DNA of 64,000 nt from positions 66,997,982 to 67,061,981 of the forward strand of contig CM068831.1 of the NCBI GenBank assembly GCA_028554795.2, written 5' to 3'. This document shows, piece after piece, positions 44,924 through 57,750 of this stretch (within the stretch, counting starts at the first letter, position 1; each line of letters opens with the position of its first letter). The stretch is from Sinohyriopsis cumingii. Taxonomy: Eukaryota > Mollusca > Bivalvia > Unionida > Unionidae. Below the pieces are notes generated by a model. It was not told where the DNA came from and searched no databases. It saw only the letters and a program-made list of their open reading frames with translations. Position numbers and translations under genes: made by a program.

Positions 44924-47900
44924 TTGAATATTATGCTAATTAATCTTCGTCACGTTGATTGAATGACTTAGTAGTAGATAGAATACCGAATCTCTGTTAA
45001 ACACGTATGAAGCTTCTAAATATCTTTCTTCTGTTCTTGTGAATCTGTTTCTACAGCTCTGTGATTCAGGTGTCTCTCAGTACTTATTCTGTTGAATAAT
45101 GCTTACATTAGTAATGTATTGTCAACTTGTTATAATCATGACCTGATGTCTTCCATATTGTTCTCATTTAATTAGTAGTAAGTAAATTGCTGCACTAACA
45201 ATGACAGGGAAATGATTATTTTAGGGAGTTCGTTAATACAGTTGCAAGTAAAGTAGTCACGTAGTGAGATATTGGACATGGTGACATTTTGAATATTTTG
45301 CATTGAAATATATGGAAAGTGTTTAAGTGATATGTTCTCCTCGATGGTGGTAGTATTCTTTGTTTTTCACAAAGTTATAAAGAAAGTAGACCAACATTTT
45401 CTTTTTTGGGGTGTCGCTTCTGACGTTTGGTTGAGCTATTGATACGCTGTATGAAACGTGGACTCGTAATATCCTTATACTTATGCAATAGCAAATGAAA
45501 GTGACCGCCATTTTATATGTTTGTATGGAAGATGAGTTCGTGTTTATCTTTTCTTTGTTTTAGTAAGAAAAGTGGTTCAATCCTACTGGAAGCGTGCTAG
45601 TGTTGACTTATTGTTGTTCTTGTTGAAGTTTGTTTCCTTTGCAACCAGTGGTTCGATAAATGATCTATACCAATTTTTACTATTTACATTTAACAAAAGG
45701 CCTCGTACTATACTATACATTTCTCGATCTTTACTATGTCTGTCTCTAATATGCCCTAAAGCAATTAAAATCGAGTTGCCTTCAGACTACAAAGATTTCA
45801 TTGTACAAAAAGCTGTCGACATGAAATTAAACTGGTACTATTTGTATTTTTAAACCAAAATATTGATTTACAAAATCAAACGAATCAATTGAATGATGTG
45901 CAGCATAATTTAAAAATACTGACTTGTGTTTTGCATTACGTTCGATATGCTATCATTTACCATTCTATTAATTGTGACTGCTCTATGTTCATGTCAAGAA
46001 TGTTGACCTATGCAGTTTGTTTTGTTTTCAAAAGGTGATATAATTCCAAATGTTTCTTTACAATATTATCCAAATATCAGGATATGAGAAATAAATCAAA
46101 ATGTGTCACATTCGCCATTCTCAACTTGATTTACTTTCCATATTTAAACTTCTTTCAACAAGAACGTATTTCTTATGAAACTACTTGTGGAGACCAAAGT
46201 TTTATTGTCAATACTGACGCTAACACATCCACACGCACACATAAACATTCACGGGGCTGTCGAAATCGTTACTGTCTCTTGTTTTAACTATGCGTATAGA
46301 TGAAGCTGCAGTGGGAAATGAGACGTGCTTGCGTTTTATTTTCGAGGTAATTTTTACGTAAACTCGTGCAATTTTGAGCGAAGTATATCAAGACCTTTTT
46401 TTTGGATCTTGCACAGGGGCAAAATGTCTGTGTTTTCTATAAAGTAAATATATCATGAACAGTTAACATCTAAAAGTAAAATAATGCAGATAGTTATGGT
46501 TAAGTGTATTTCAATTCTGTCTTTAATTCAGACATTACCCCAGTGCAAGGGACTGTATTCATATCACCAGCACTGTCTCCAATTCTACTAGTGCTGATGT
46601 TAATTCATTTAGAAACGGACATTTTCTTCGCTAGTATTTGGACGTAACTTGAAAATTCTATTACGCTAAATATGAAAAGAATAGACAGGATTCATATTCA
46701 ATTGACTCACTAGCCTCAGAATATATTTTACATAAAGGAATGGGTTTTTTTTTTCTCTAGGACCTTATACTATTGTTCAATTGCTCCATTGCTGACATAG
46801 TGATTAACATACGTCCCAGGGCAAATCTCCTTTAACAATATTACCTACCCTGACTTAAAATCTTCTTGCCCGAGATGGCCTTAGCTTTTCCTGTTATTTT
46901 GACACACTCATCCGATCCACACAAAAATAATCGTATGTCCCTTATACTTGTGATATTGCTCACTGAACTGAACATTTTACTGAACAAGGGGCTCACAACC
47001 AACAAGGGTTCCACAATGGGACATGCGCAGATGGTGAATTCTGAATAATTTTTTTTACACAACCATATTCTTGCGATTTCTGAGTATACCCCCTGATTCA
47101 TGTCATACTGTATTTGATCACGACATTTATGTAGGGATAGGTATTCGTGGGCCTTTGAGTAATTTAGCTTTATGAATGTTGCGCAAAGATAATGATTTTT
47201 CTATCATTGAAAGACGAAACGAAGTCGGATATTCATTAATCATTTGTAAAAATCAATCAGAACAGAATGTAACCTTAAGTTTGTAATTAGTTCCTGGAAT
47301 AGCATTATAGACGTGTCAGATATACAGATAACCCTAACTTAATATAAACCAAATGAACGGCTACCAACTCTTCCAGCTAAACTGAGGTTTTTGTAACAAC
47401 CTCAGCTCCTTTACAGTAAAGAAAACATTGTCTTGAGGCGTTTACATGTTTGTTATCCCCTAGCTTAGTTTGATTGTCAAACAATCGCATGGGCAATGTT
47501 CTATATATTTAACCAGCAATATGTTACCAAGTTCGAGTGTGCGATAGACAGAATATTGTTATTTGCGGCTGTTCATGTAAGTGCTAAGCATATGAAATAC
47601 ATATAAAAGAGATGTTACTGTTTACCCCCTTAAAAATGATATAAGCTTCGAGTTTGTACACACAGAGGAATATAGCTGTGGATACAACTAAGCAGACCAT
47701 TTTCATAACATTGAGGGATTTACAGACGGGGTCCTGCAGGTTGCTAAGTATTAATATTTTTAAGTGTCGTTCAAGATTTTCAAACTAAATTTCAGCATTT
47801 GGTTGGGGATCTTGATGTTCCTTTCAGGCACATTCAACATTTGTTTCTGTGTGAAGCCCAACGAACTAATCATTCATAATCCGAAAGATACCTGACCTAC

Positions 47901-47969
47901 ATTTTACGCGACGCGTGCGCCAGGTTATACGAGTATTTGAAAGCACGGTTTTGCATTTAAAACAAGCAA
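44922..47969. other. About 3 kb without a recognised gene
   Basis: Open frames of up to 93 codons exist (plus 45572-45853, with the phrase AIKIELPSDYKDFIVQKAVD; minus 46841-47101). No domain is recognised, and neither has a copy elsewhere in the window. Confidence 0.45.
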
Positions 47970-49440
47970 ACTGTTACATCCTTGACATGACCATGTACAA
48001 ATTACTTTCATTACCCAAAAATGAAAATTTAACAACTTTAAAATACCTAGATAAATATGTGTATAAGCCATTCCAACTGAGACTATCTTCTCTCGCTGTC
48101 GAGTTCTCTGTCTGTCTATCCCCGAAGATTTATTTGCACAGTTTTGTAGTCATTATTTCATTTATGTATTCATTCATTTATGCAAAAGAGCATTTTAAAT
48201 GAATTATGGATTATATGGACAATGTGGTGTTTTGCGCACATCATTTCAAAAAATTGTTTTGTTGTTATTCAGACTTTATCCACTCCATATACAGAAAATA
48301 TAAACTTTTATTAGCCTCGTTGGTTGTGATCCCTCATTTAGTGAAGAGGATCACAAGTGCAAGGGACATACCATTTAATTTTTCTAGATGTGTTGAGTAT
48401 ATCAAATTAAGAGTAAACACTAAGGCCACCGCGGCACGTTGGTGTTTCGTTATTGAAAATAAAATGTTGGTCTACATCTATTTCATGTGGAGTCCTCGTT
48501 TCAGGTGTTATTGTCATGGCAATTTCATGTACGAGAGTCAAATAAGTTACATCTAGAAGATATTCATGTTGAACGAAGTTAAATTATTAAACGTAAGTCA
48601 CTGTGTTAATGATGAGGTTGACAGAACTAGTTTTGTCACTGTTGACATCATTGTAGCATATGGGTTTACATAGGATTGTATTGCAATTTATTCTGGAGGA
48701 AACGATTGTACACAAGTTTAGGTTATTTCTCCTATCTAGATTTTCAAACCTATTTTGAAGGAATTTGTTGAGTGGCAGCATAGGTCACCGTGCATGAAAT
48801 AAGCATGGAGCAACAATAATTGTCAGAATTATATATTACACCATATCGTACGAAATGAAAACCGGCCGGTTATTTTTATATTTGTTTAATAGTGATACAC
48901 CTGACCCAAATGAGTCATTTGATTTACAAAATCAACACATTTATAAAACAAAATAAAAAAAGCACCAGTGTTATTTATTTTCGGCAGGTTTTTGATTTAA
49001 AATGTCATTGTGGTCTGAAAGCAACACTGTTTTTAAATCACTTTACGGCATGTTGGAGAAAGACTTCTGAACTCTGTGATAAATCCCCCACCCCAGCCAC
49101 TTACTACCCACACCCCTCAAAAATAATGCTGGACTACCATCTGTATTACTGCGTGAAAAATAAAACATAGCCACCGCCATGTCTTAAATCTTATAACAGA
49201 ACCACTTTCCGTATTTCTAAATGATAAATAAGGAAAAAATCCGATCGTCGTTTTCCTCTCTACTTGAAGACCTTACTTACAGCTTAGAGCTGTAGAAATT
49301 GATTTACAAGAGCAGAACTATTTTAGAAGCTAAAGACGTGTCAAAATAGAAATTCAGTACTTTATCGAATACTATTCAAGTCATACATTCGACAAGACTA
49401 AGAGAAGATGATTTTCTTCACCTTGCATAATGAATACAAC
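47970..49440. repeat. Block W, copy 2
   Basis: Second copy of 39150-40650. It ends about 100 bp before a sharp rise in GC content that I read as the start of an ordinary gene. Confidence 0.85.
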
Positions 49441-49539
49441 CCAAGGAATCAAGGAAAAACTTATAAGCTGAAATAATTCAAAATAACCTTGAATTTGAGA
49501 AGATTAAATTGGGCAAATGATAAATAAACGAGAGAAAAT

Positions 49540-49894
49540 GAACTTTTGTGGGGGCCTGCTTTAATTGAAACTTGTAGGTCACGAACTGTTACGGAAGCCT
49601 CACGTGACCACAAAAACGTATACGTCATCTTCGTCCAGTGGGCGGGTTATGAGTCACGTGGTTGTAATTTAAATATCTACTATAAACAAAAATGGTGGAC
49701 ACACGTTAGAGTCAAAAACGTATCGGTCGCCCGGGCTTGTCGCTTTCCGTGAAGAAACGTCGAAAAACTGTCTGAGAAACCGAATGGGACTTATCAAGGA
49801 TTAGTCTTGGGGACCAGTTTGTTCGATGGAGAGCATTGATGTAAGAGTTAGGACTGGCATCAGACACTGAAATGGCGAAGTTGTTGTTGGACAG
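49540..49894 (+). promoter_or_regulatory. Candidate promoter and first exon of an unknown gene
   Basis: The sequence turns GC-richer with several CpGs, unlike its neighbours (for example TCACGTGACCACAAAAACGT, CCAGTGGGCGGGTTATGAGT and CGGTCGCCCGGGCTTGTCGC). Two CACGTG E-box-like sites lie at about 49601 and 49654. It ends with ATGGCGAAGTTGTTGTTGGA starting at 49872 and a clean donor CAG/GTAAGC at 49895. The coding part would be eight codons, phase 2. No TATA box is evident, as expected for a CpG-type promoter. The downstream exons are not established. Confidence 0.45.
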
Positions 49895-51633
49895 GTAAGC
49901 CAATGTCTGTGTTATATGATGATATACATTAGTTTCCTCATAATCAAGTGACTGTGATGTATATGTATAAGTGTTCTCCATTTTTCAATATGTTGTTCCT
50001 ACTGTATGTTTGAAAGCACACTGTTTTATTAATACAATATTTGCACAAGTACTTGCTTTGTAATATGCCCAAAATAGATGTGATCGGCTGATCAATATTT
50101 CACTTGGTGACTGCATTGTGTGTATTCTATGTTGGGGTGGAATACATGTATATTATTTATTTTTTATAACAGCGTGCTCATAAAGGTCATTTTGTACACC
50201 TGTCAATTATCTTCGTGAGACAGCTTTTTTTTAAAAATTCGGCGAGGGAACTTAGATACATTTATAAGCATTATCATTATTTATATCATATCTATCCCTC
50301 TCTCTGTCTCTCTCTCACAAACACCCACCCCTTAGGTTAATGTGACATGCACATTACTTGTATATAAGTTTAATAACCTTATCAAGTAAGCGTGAGGGAA
50401 CAAATAAGATTGTATTGTACATCTTTCAACTACTAATAAATCTATTACAAAGCACTGTATTGACTACAATTACAAAAGGATCTCTAGTCATGATAGGAAA
50501 TGATGCTGTAGTGCTACCAGAAAATATGGCTGGCAGATTGTTATCAGTTAAAGTTTTGAACTGCAATCAAGTTAGTTTTATTAATGTGATTTTTTTTTTA
50601 GATCTATTATTATGTATTCTTGCTTAAATGAAGTATTTCATTATAAGTGTTTAACACAGTGAACAAAGAAATAGATTTAAAACATAATTTATAATACAAA
50701 TGAATATTTAATTCATATTTTAAGTTACAAAGTTACAAAGAATATAGCAAAAGATGAACCCAAGCATACAGAACCGATGGCCAGTACATTTTCATGCTTC
50801 ACATCAACACCTGGCCAAGTGCTTTTGCAACATACTGAGAGAATGAAGACACCTTCAGTATCTGAAGTATTTGCTATTGAATGAGGAAGGTAAAAATGAC
50901 AAATTTCTTGCAGTTTTTTTTTTTGTGTGGATGGGGGTTGTCTTACAATTGTCATTGATGATGTAACAATGATGTAACAAATGCAATGCCGATAAAGGAC
51001 ATTATTATAACTGCCAGCAGGTTGAGGTCCCACTTCATGCTTTTCTTAGTTTGAGTTCGAAAAAAACCCCTTGAATTTCACTTTCTCAGAAGTGGGGTTG
51101 GGTATTTCAACTGTGCCACTTGATGCATAGAAAAAGGCATAATTTGAACTGTCATTGTTTTGGTTATGCATAAGAGTTCCAGTATACTGTGCTGGCTAAC
51201 CCAATAATCACAGCTGTTGTTTTTTCCCCCACTCAGTACTTAGAGGACCAGTGATTGTTTATTGAAATTGTGTCTACATGCCTCATATGCTTTCTATATG
51301 CCGTTTCCAATTTATACATGTATCTATGTCTCACATGCAGTTCTTGCTAACACCCTCTTCCCATCTATCCACTTTAAATAGTTGAAGTTTGTTTTTGGAA
51401 ACCACTGGCAGTTCATTGGAACTTTATTCATTAGAACTGGTGATATAACTTATCTGGGATTTAATTTACAATACTGTACGTTCTTTTTAATTTTCATTAT
51501 TTATTTTTGGGAATTAAATGACTTGGCTTTCACTCTTTACTGTTATAAAACGTTTGGAATTGAAAAGTTGTTTCTGTTTTGATCATTGCTCTTCATGCAT
51601 TTTTAACTTTATTTTATCTACCTACTTTTCAAG
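49895..51633. other. Probable intron sequence, unassigned
   Basis: No clear exon. Plus-strand frames at 50446-50560 and minus-strand frames at 50725-51060 (with a hydrophobic LLAVIIMSFIGIAFVTSL) are open but lack convincing splice signals. Confidence 0.4.
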
Positions 51634-51735
51634 CTTGCCAAACAAATGGATAATATGGCTTTATTACAATGGTCCCAAGACATGAACCAGTTTTGGTTTT
51701 CATGCAAGACTGCTAGCAGCTATAGACAATTTTTT
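51634..51735 (+). CDS. Candidate internal exon of an unknown gene
   Basis: A pyrimidine-rich acceptor (CCTACTTTTCAAG) and a strong donor (GTGAGT) bound exactly 102 bp, 34 codons in phase 0. They read LAKQMDNMALLQWSQDMNQF followed by WFSCKTASSYRQFF. The 'LL.W...M..FW..C..ASSY..F' pattern resembles, from memory, a segment of uncharacterised proteins in aquatic invertebrates that have a '..N.FW..C' motif before a His/Cys-rich part. I cannot name the protein. It is on the strand of the candidate first exon at 49872, whose phase-2 end does not fit directly. Confidence 0.42.
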
Positions 51736-52869
51736 GTGAGTTTTCAGTCCTTTTATTTGAAACATATATGTAAACATTTGCTATTGTATACTTTTGTATG
51801 AAATCAAAATTTCAGTGCATAATCCTTATTTTCTTATTTCTTTTAATGTATTTTTTATCCATATATATTCATCACCAAATCTTCTAGGTATGTAGTTTAT
51901 TAAAAGTAATTTATTTGAAATGTCAGAGTAATGTGGAACATTGAAGGAACAATGATCTGAGGAAATATGAATCCTGCTACGCTAACTATTAGCCAGTTCT
52001 CCAATGTAGCTTTCGCTTTATGATATAAATCAAGTTGTCTTATCAATATGGGGGGGGGGGAACGTTTGGGGTAGATACTGTCATCATGATGATTACTAGT
52101 TAATACCTGTTCATGAAAACATGTAGATTTCTGAAGGAATGGGCAAAACTGCATCTTGTCTTACATAGTATTTTGTGTATAGAACAAATAGGAACAAAAA
52201 CAACCCCTCAACAACTCCTTCTTGGGAACTGATCATGAGGCTCTAAGATTGGGTAAAAAGTTAATATGGGTTAGCATGGGGATGCTTATCACACATGTTA
52301 AGAAAATAATAATTTAAAACAGGCATCGATGTTACAACACAAAAAGCAGCAGATGGTCCGTCTACCCTTGCAAGGAATAGAAAACATCCCCACATCAGGG
52401 AGCTTATAAAGAAAGCCCTCATCTGTCAACTTGAGGAAAGCAGGGTATGCAGAGGAGAAGAGAACTAAAGGAAGATGATCCCAGGAGAATTTGTAGAAAC
52501 CTAGCACCTCAAGAACCACCATCAACTCGAGTTTTGGTTTGGTGAAGGAGATCTCTCGATTTTAGTTATGTAAAATATGAAACTGTGTCTGATATATGGA
52601 GGTGTCAGCTAAGGCAGGTTACACTTTATATAATATCCTGAAATATCAGTAGCTGAAAATAAAATAATGTATAATATTGTATCTGCAGTTTGCTGAAAAC
52701 TTTTTATATTGATTATTTATGATCTTCGTGCCCACATTGTTTATAGGCAGAAATAGACTGAAAGCATTATTGTTTGAAGCAATATTATGTGCATTTATAA
52801 GAAAACAATGAATACAATCAATTGTATTCATTTATATACAAACTCATACATGCAAGAAAGTGTTTAAGT
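51736..52869. other. Unassigned, between convergent exons
   Basis: Contains a short G run at 52050. A minus-strand 75-codon frame at 52298-52525 has no recognised domain. Confidence 0.45.
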
Positions 52870-53127
52870 TCATGCAAGCCTAGAGGGGATGAAGCCAATG
52901 TATTGTCCATCTGGATATTTGTCATGTATCTGCCAGAAACAGCAAGAGGGAATTACATGTCTCTGTCCAGACCCCAGCCTTCCATGTTGCCGTAGTATGA
53001 ACTGCATATAGGTAGCATGGCTGTTGGCACTCGTCAAGTCAACTTTATCGTTGAGGACAAGAGCATTTCGTCTGTACATCCTGGGCAAGGCAAGTACAGC
53101 CTCATCAAGGATTAGATCTTGAAAAAT
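52870..53127 (-). CDS. Last exon of a P2X7-type intracellular (ballast) domain protein
   Basis: A minus-strand exon of 85 codons plus a TGA stop starts right after the acceptor ATTTTTCAG, in phase 0. It reads IFQDLILDEAVLALPRMYRR, then SHATYMQFILRQHGRLGSGQ, then RHVIPSCCFWQIHDKYPDGQ and YIGFIPSRLA. The pattern 'Y.QF....HG.LG.G.R.VIPSC..W.I...YPD..Y.GF' is the C-terminal half of the zinc- and nucleotide-binding ballast domain of P2X7 receptors. In molluscs, cnidarians and other invertebrates this domain occurs widely without the channel part, often in transposon-associated or immune-type proteins. The usual Cys-rich first half must be in upstream exons, toward higher coordinates, which I could not find. 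A LINE fills much of that region. The frame is intact, with normal splice and stop signals, so I take it as a live or recently live gene. Confidence 0.8.
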   Translation of the reverse strand: MFQDLILDEAVLALPRMYRRNALVLNDKVDLTSANSHATYMQFILRQHGRLGSGQRHVIPSCCFWQIHDKYPDGQYIGFIPSRLA

Positions 53128-54339
53128 CTGAAAAATTATTCCAATTGTAATATGCTATTTCTAAAATGTAAAAAATATATTTAATAAATAATAGGAACAT
53201 GCGCTTTTCAAATGTTATTCATCTTTGATCAGCAAATTACACTATGAAATACACTTGGATCAAAACTGCACATGGTTTTTATTTTGACATGAACACTGAG
53301 AGTTCCATCGCTGCTAGAACTGATAGTTTATATTAAGATGGACAGCTCAAAGTTTTTGGGGAGCATTTCTAGAAGTCAGAGACTCCTGCATTGGGATCAA
53401 ATGGGAATGGCTGATTGCAGCTTAGATTTGTTTAGTACAGTGAGGTACCCACATTGAAATCAGGTAATGAAAAGAATCTACTCGATGAGTATCAATTGTA
53501 AATTAAAACAAAGTCCTTATCATTTTCATATGTATGCATATCTGTTTTTGGACGGCTTACAATTTTAAAATTCTTTCACAGTGGTTGCAAAGAAATAACA
53601 ATAACAACAATCATGTATGTACATCAATTGTCAATCTTTGAGAGTCTACCTTGGAAATGGAATTCATTATAAATGTTGTATTGTAAGAGAAACTATCAAA
53701 GTTTTAATTCTGTTTGTAAATTGATGCTGTATTTTGATTTTATTGGTACAAAGTGCAAGTTGTACATTCATAAGCATGTGCTACACATATCCTGTATACA
53801 GAAAGAAGTTTTCTGTAATGTAGCCAACATACCTGTGAAGATATTCATACATTTTGTGATGTACATTTTGTACATAAAAAGTTTAAGCTTTGGCAATAAC
53901 ACGCTCAAGGCATATATAAAAGTTATTGAAAGAATTAAAGAAATTTCAAAATTGCCACTGAATCGAGTAAATTTGTTATACATAAATCATTTGCAGTAAT
54001 CAACAGTTCAAAGGTGGAAACATCGAATGCCAAGCAGACTGGGCAATTAAAATTCTTACACAAAAATGTTAGATCAGAATGAAGAAGAAAATAAGTTTCT
54101 TACAAGCTTTCATGTCAGTCTAAATTCTGGATAAATAAAACAATTTAGGATTATTAAGTCCTTATGTTTATCATGATATTGCATATATAGTATTATTTTA
54201 ACATATTTTGGGGCTTTAGAAATACATATTAAGGCATGCATCATATTTAAAACAGACGAATAAAAGTGTAGTATTTATTTCACAAGACTTAAATGGCTAT
54301 ATGAATTCTGTACATGTCTAATTTTTTTTAAACACTGCA
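53128..54339. other. Probable intron of the P2X7-domain gene
   Basis: No exon with ballast-domain Cys motifs recognised. Opposing frames of 108 and 71 codons at 53673-53999 are overlapping and without motifs. Confidence 0.4.
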
Positions 54340-55381
54340 ATCTAGTCAGGTCTAATTGCTGAACTCCAAAGTAAGATTGCATAGACTTTTTGTTACCATT
54401 TTGTATTTTTTAAAATTTAAACTATAAGTTGGTTTATTAATTAAATTGAAAAAGAGCAAGCTGACCTTAATAGTATTGAATGTTTGTATGCCACTAGCGT
54501 AGATCACTAATACCTATATATGAAATCATTTTAGCTAATCTACCTTTAGGCCCTCATACAAAGGAATTTATCTATTTTAAGTGTATCTCTGAAGCCGCTG
54601 TATATATTGGTTTGGAAGAAGGAAAAAGAGTTGGCATTTCTAATGTCAACTGGAATACTATTACAGGGCAAAGTTCCAGAGTTATGGAAACATTTTTTGA
54701 AGAATTCCTTATTTGGTTTGGGAATTTTATACTGTTTGGTAGACATGGATCACAGTTGTGGAGTATTACCAGGTAGCCTATACTTGAATAGTGATTGTAA
54801 ATATTCAGGAGCACTATTATTGGATATCATGTACATTAATTTGGCTTTTCTCAGCCAGATTCAGTCTTTAATAGGTAAATAATTTTAACTTACCAGCTAA
54901 AAGTTTCCTTGCTTACTTTCTGGATTGATATAGCCTGAATGCACTTGTTTTAAGATGTGCCAGCTTTGCTATGATTTCATCATTTGAATTACTCCACACT
55001 GTGTTACAGTAGCCTAGATAGGGTTGTATGTAACTGTTATAAAATAGTTTTATGTACCTTATCCTACTGAAAAGCCATAAACTTGAATTAACTTTTTACT
55101 GACATGTTTAGTGCACGATAGGTTATTATCTACCAAAACACCAAGTAGTCTATCATGACAAACCGTTTGCAAATTTGTATCCTTCCATGTCAGACATAGT
55201 TCATCACTACCAAGATTTGTTCTTTTTTGCCATGTTGAGATAAGTAATATTTTAGTTCTTCCAGTATTTACCACTATACCATTGCAAGTGCACCAGTTGT
55301 CCAGTTTGTTTAGGGCATCCTGTGAATAAATTTATAGCTCGTGCTTTGTGTTTTGGATGACTGACAATGTTGTGTCATCTG

Positions 55382-55587
55382 CATAGAGATCTGTAGATGA
55401 AACTGAGTCCCTTAGTAAAAGGTGTCAGGCCATTAATAAATAGTATCAATAGTAATGGACCTAAAATTGAACCTTGTGGTACTCCATAGAGATCTGTAGA
55501 TGAAACTGAGTCCCTTAGTAAAAGGTGTCAGGCCATTAATAAATAGTATCAATAGTAATGGACCTAAAATTGAACCTTGTGGTACTC
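55382..55587. repeat. 103-bp tandem duplication inside the LINE RT
   Basis: Two successive 103-bp units (55382-55484 and 55485-55587) begin CATAGAGATCTGTAGATGAA and are essentially identical. They duplicate the codons for the RT signature GVPQGSILGP. Because 103 is not a multiple of three, the duplication alone would break the frame. Confidence 0.92.
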
Positions 55588-57053
55588 CATATCTAACTGT
55601 TCCAGGTTCCGACAGAACATTTTTTGTATAAACATGTTGTGTTCTCACACTTAAGTTTGAAGTAAATTATCTAATTGTGCTTTCATCACATTGGTTGATT
55701 TTCAGTTTCTTAAAAGAATTTTATGTACACCAACCCATAAACGTTCCTGAAATCTACAAATAGAGATCCTATTATTCAACTTTGATCAAGTGGTTGAAGC
55801 CATTTATCTGTCAGAGAGATCAAGTCGGTCTCACATGAATGTTTCTGTCTAAAGCCTGATTTAATAGGGTATAACAGCAACTGTTTCGTTAAATATGATA
55901 TGAACGAGTCATGGACATGTTTTTCAATCAATTTTGACAAGTTTTGGTTGTATTGAAATTGGCTGGTAGTTATCAGCATCATTCTTTGAACCCGATTTGT
56001 GCATAGGCATTACTTTTTCAGTTTTTCATATTTTAGGGACAGATGAGGATGCAATATTTAAATTGATTATGAATGTTATGCTATCTGAAATACCTGAGGC
56101 AGAAGTTTTAATGAGTGGTGGACCAATCTGATCAAGTCCTGTAGCTTTCTTGATATCCAGTTTACTGAGATATTTTTTAGCAGTTTTTTTTTATACCTGT
56201 GGAATAGAGAAACATACCTCCTTAGGGATTTTTCAGTTCATTATAGTTGTTTTCTATCACTGGTTGTTTTAACTTAGTGGTAAAATTAGTGAAAAACAAT
56301 CACTCAAAACATTTGAAATGTCAGTGTCATCAGTGACTTCTGTGTCATTTACCAGAAGTGAGTGAATTTTATTTGTCTGATCTTTGTGTGTTACCCCAAT
56401 GAGTTCACTGAAGGATTTCCAAATGTAGTTTGTGTTGCTGTTTGTGTTTTCAAGCATTTTGATTGATAAAATTTTTTTTTAGCCTTTTCAATCATACTTG
56501 TTATGTTGTTTCCCCATACTTGATATTGTGCATGGTTTCCCATAACCTTAAATTGGTCTCGTGTCTTCATAGTATTTAGAATCTCAGTAGTAAATCAGTT
56601 AGGTTGGATTTCATACTTTACTCAATGTACGTTTAGTGGTGCATGCTTAGAGACTACATTCATAAATCACCCCACACTTTTAGAGCTTCACATATGTCAT
56701 CAAAATTTTGGGTGCTATTCCATGGAACTTTATATAGGTCATCTTGAAATTGTTATTTACTTCAATTTTAAAAAGATCTGTAAGTGATAGTTTTGTGTGT
56801 ATTTCTCCTATTTCTGTTGCATTTAACCTTTGTTGTCAAAAAGGTAGGATAACGATCACTAAGACCAACATTGGGTACATAACATAAGCCACATTGTTTG
56901 GTAGGTTGGTATAAATGTGATCAATAAGAGTGCTTGATATTTCTGTTACACTCGTGGGCTCATTTACCAGCTGGACTAAGCCTAATGATTCAAAAAATTT
57001 CATCCACTTACTCCTTATTTGAGTATTGAGTAGGTCCTTATTTACACTGCTGA

Positions 57054-57153
<100 letters not shown>

Positions 57154-57359
57154 CTTTCTCCTGTGCATAAACAGTTTCTATTTGTTTCAAAGAGTTATCA
57201 TTCCAAATTGTTTTGGAGGAAGGTGACTTATAAATGAAAACAACTAGGAATGATTCTGCATTATTTTGAGAAATTGCCACCCAAATACTCTCAATTTCAT
57301 GTGGCCCCAAGTCAGGACGCCTTTCTGCATTTACATCTCGTAATGTATACAAGACCCTT

Positions 57360-57376
57360 CCCCCCCCCCCCCCCCC
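57360..57376. repeat. Homopolymer C run (about 17)
   Basis: An interrupted-free C tract inside the LINE endonuclease region; a likely site of length error in sequencing or of slippage. Confidence 0.9.
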
Positions 57377-57750
57377 ATCCCCGCTGTCTCTCTGTCCCTG
57401 CATAATGGTTTATTGTAGCCTTGACAGTGAAATAGATTATCATTGTGGCTAGCATTTAATTTGGTTTCAGTGAGTCCTAAAACATGCATATTAGTTTCCT
57501 TGGAAGACAACATTAACTTAATTTATTCTATTTTTTCCACTATACCTTGTACATTTAAGTGACCCATGTTAAAACCTTTTGTATTTAGTTTCCTATCAAT
57601 TATATGTATTTCATCATGCAATGGGGTACTCTATGAGATTATCTCCATAATACTTTTACCATTTTGGTATTATATAAGGTGGCCATATAAATGAGGTGGC
57701 ATCTGTATTTTCTATGGTATCTGTGCATAGTCTTCCTTTATCGAATCATA

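Noticed and set aside
45572-45853. Plus-strand 93-codon frame ending DFIVQKAVDMKLNWYY
   Set aside because: Some protein-like phrases but no family recognised and no copy elsewhere; not strong enough to call a gene.
46841-47101. Minus-strand 86-codon frame with several Cys
   Set aside because: No recognisable domain and no splice context; left as unassigned.
50725-51033. Minus-strand frame with a hydrophobic helix as a membrane protein gene
   Set aside because: Three overlapping frames on both strands are open here, with no convincing splice sites or motif; noted only as intron sequence.
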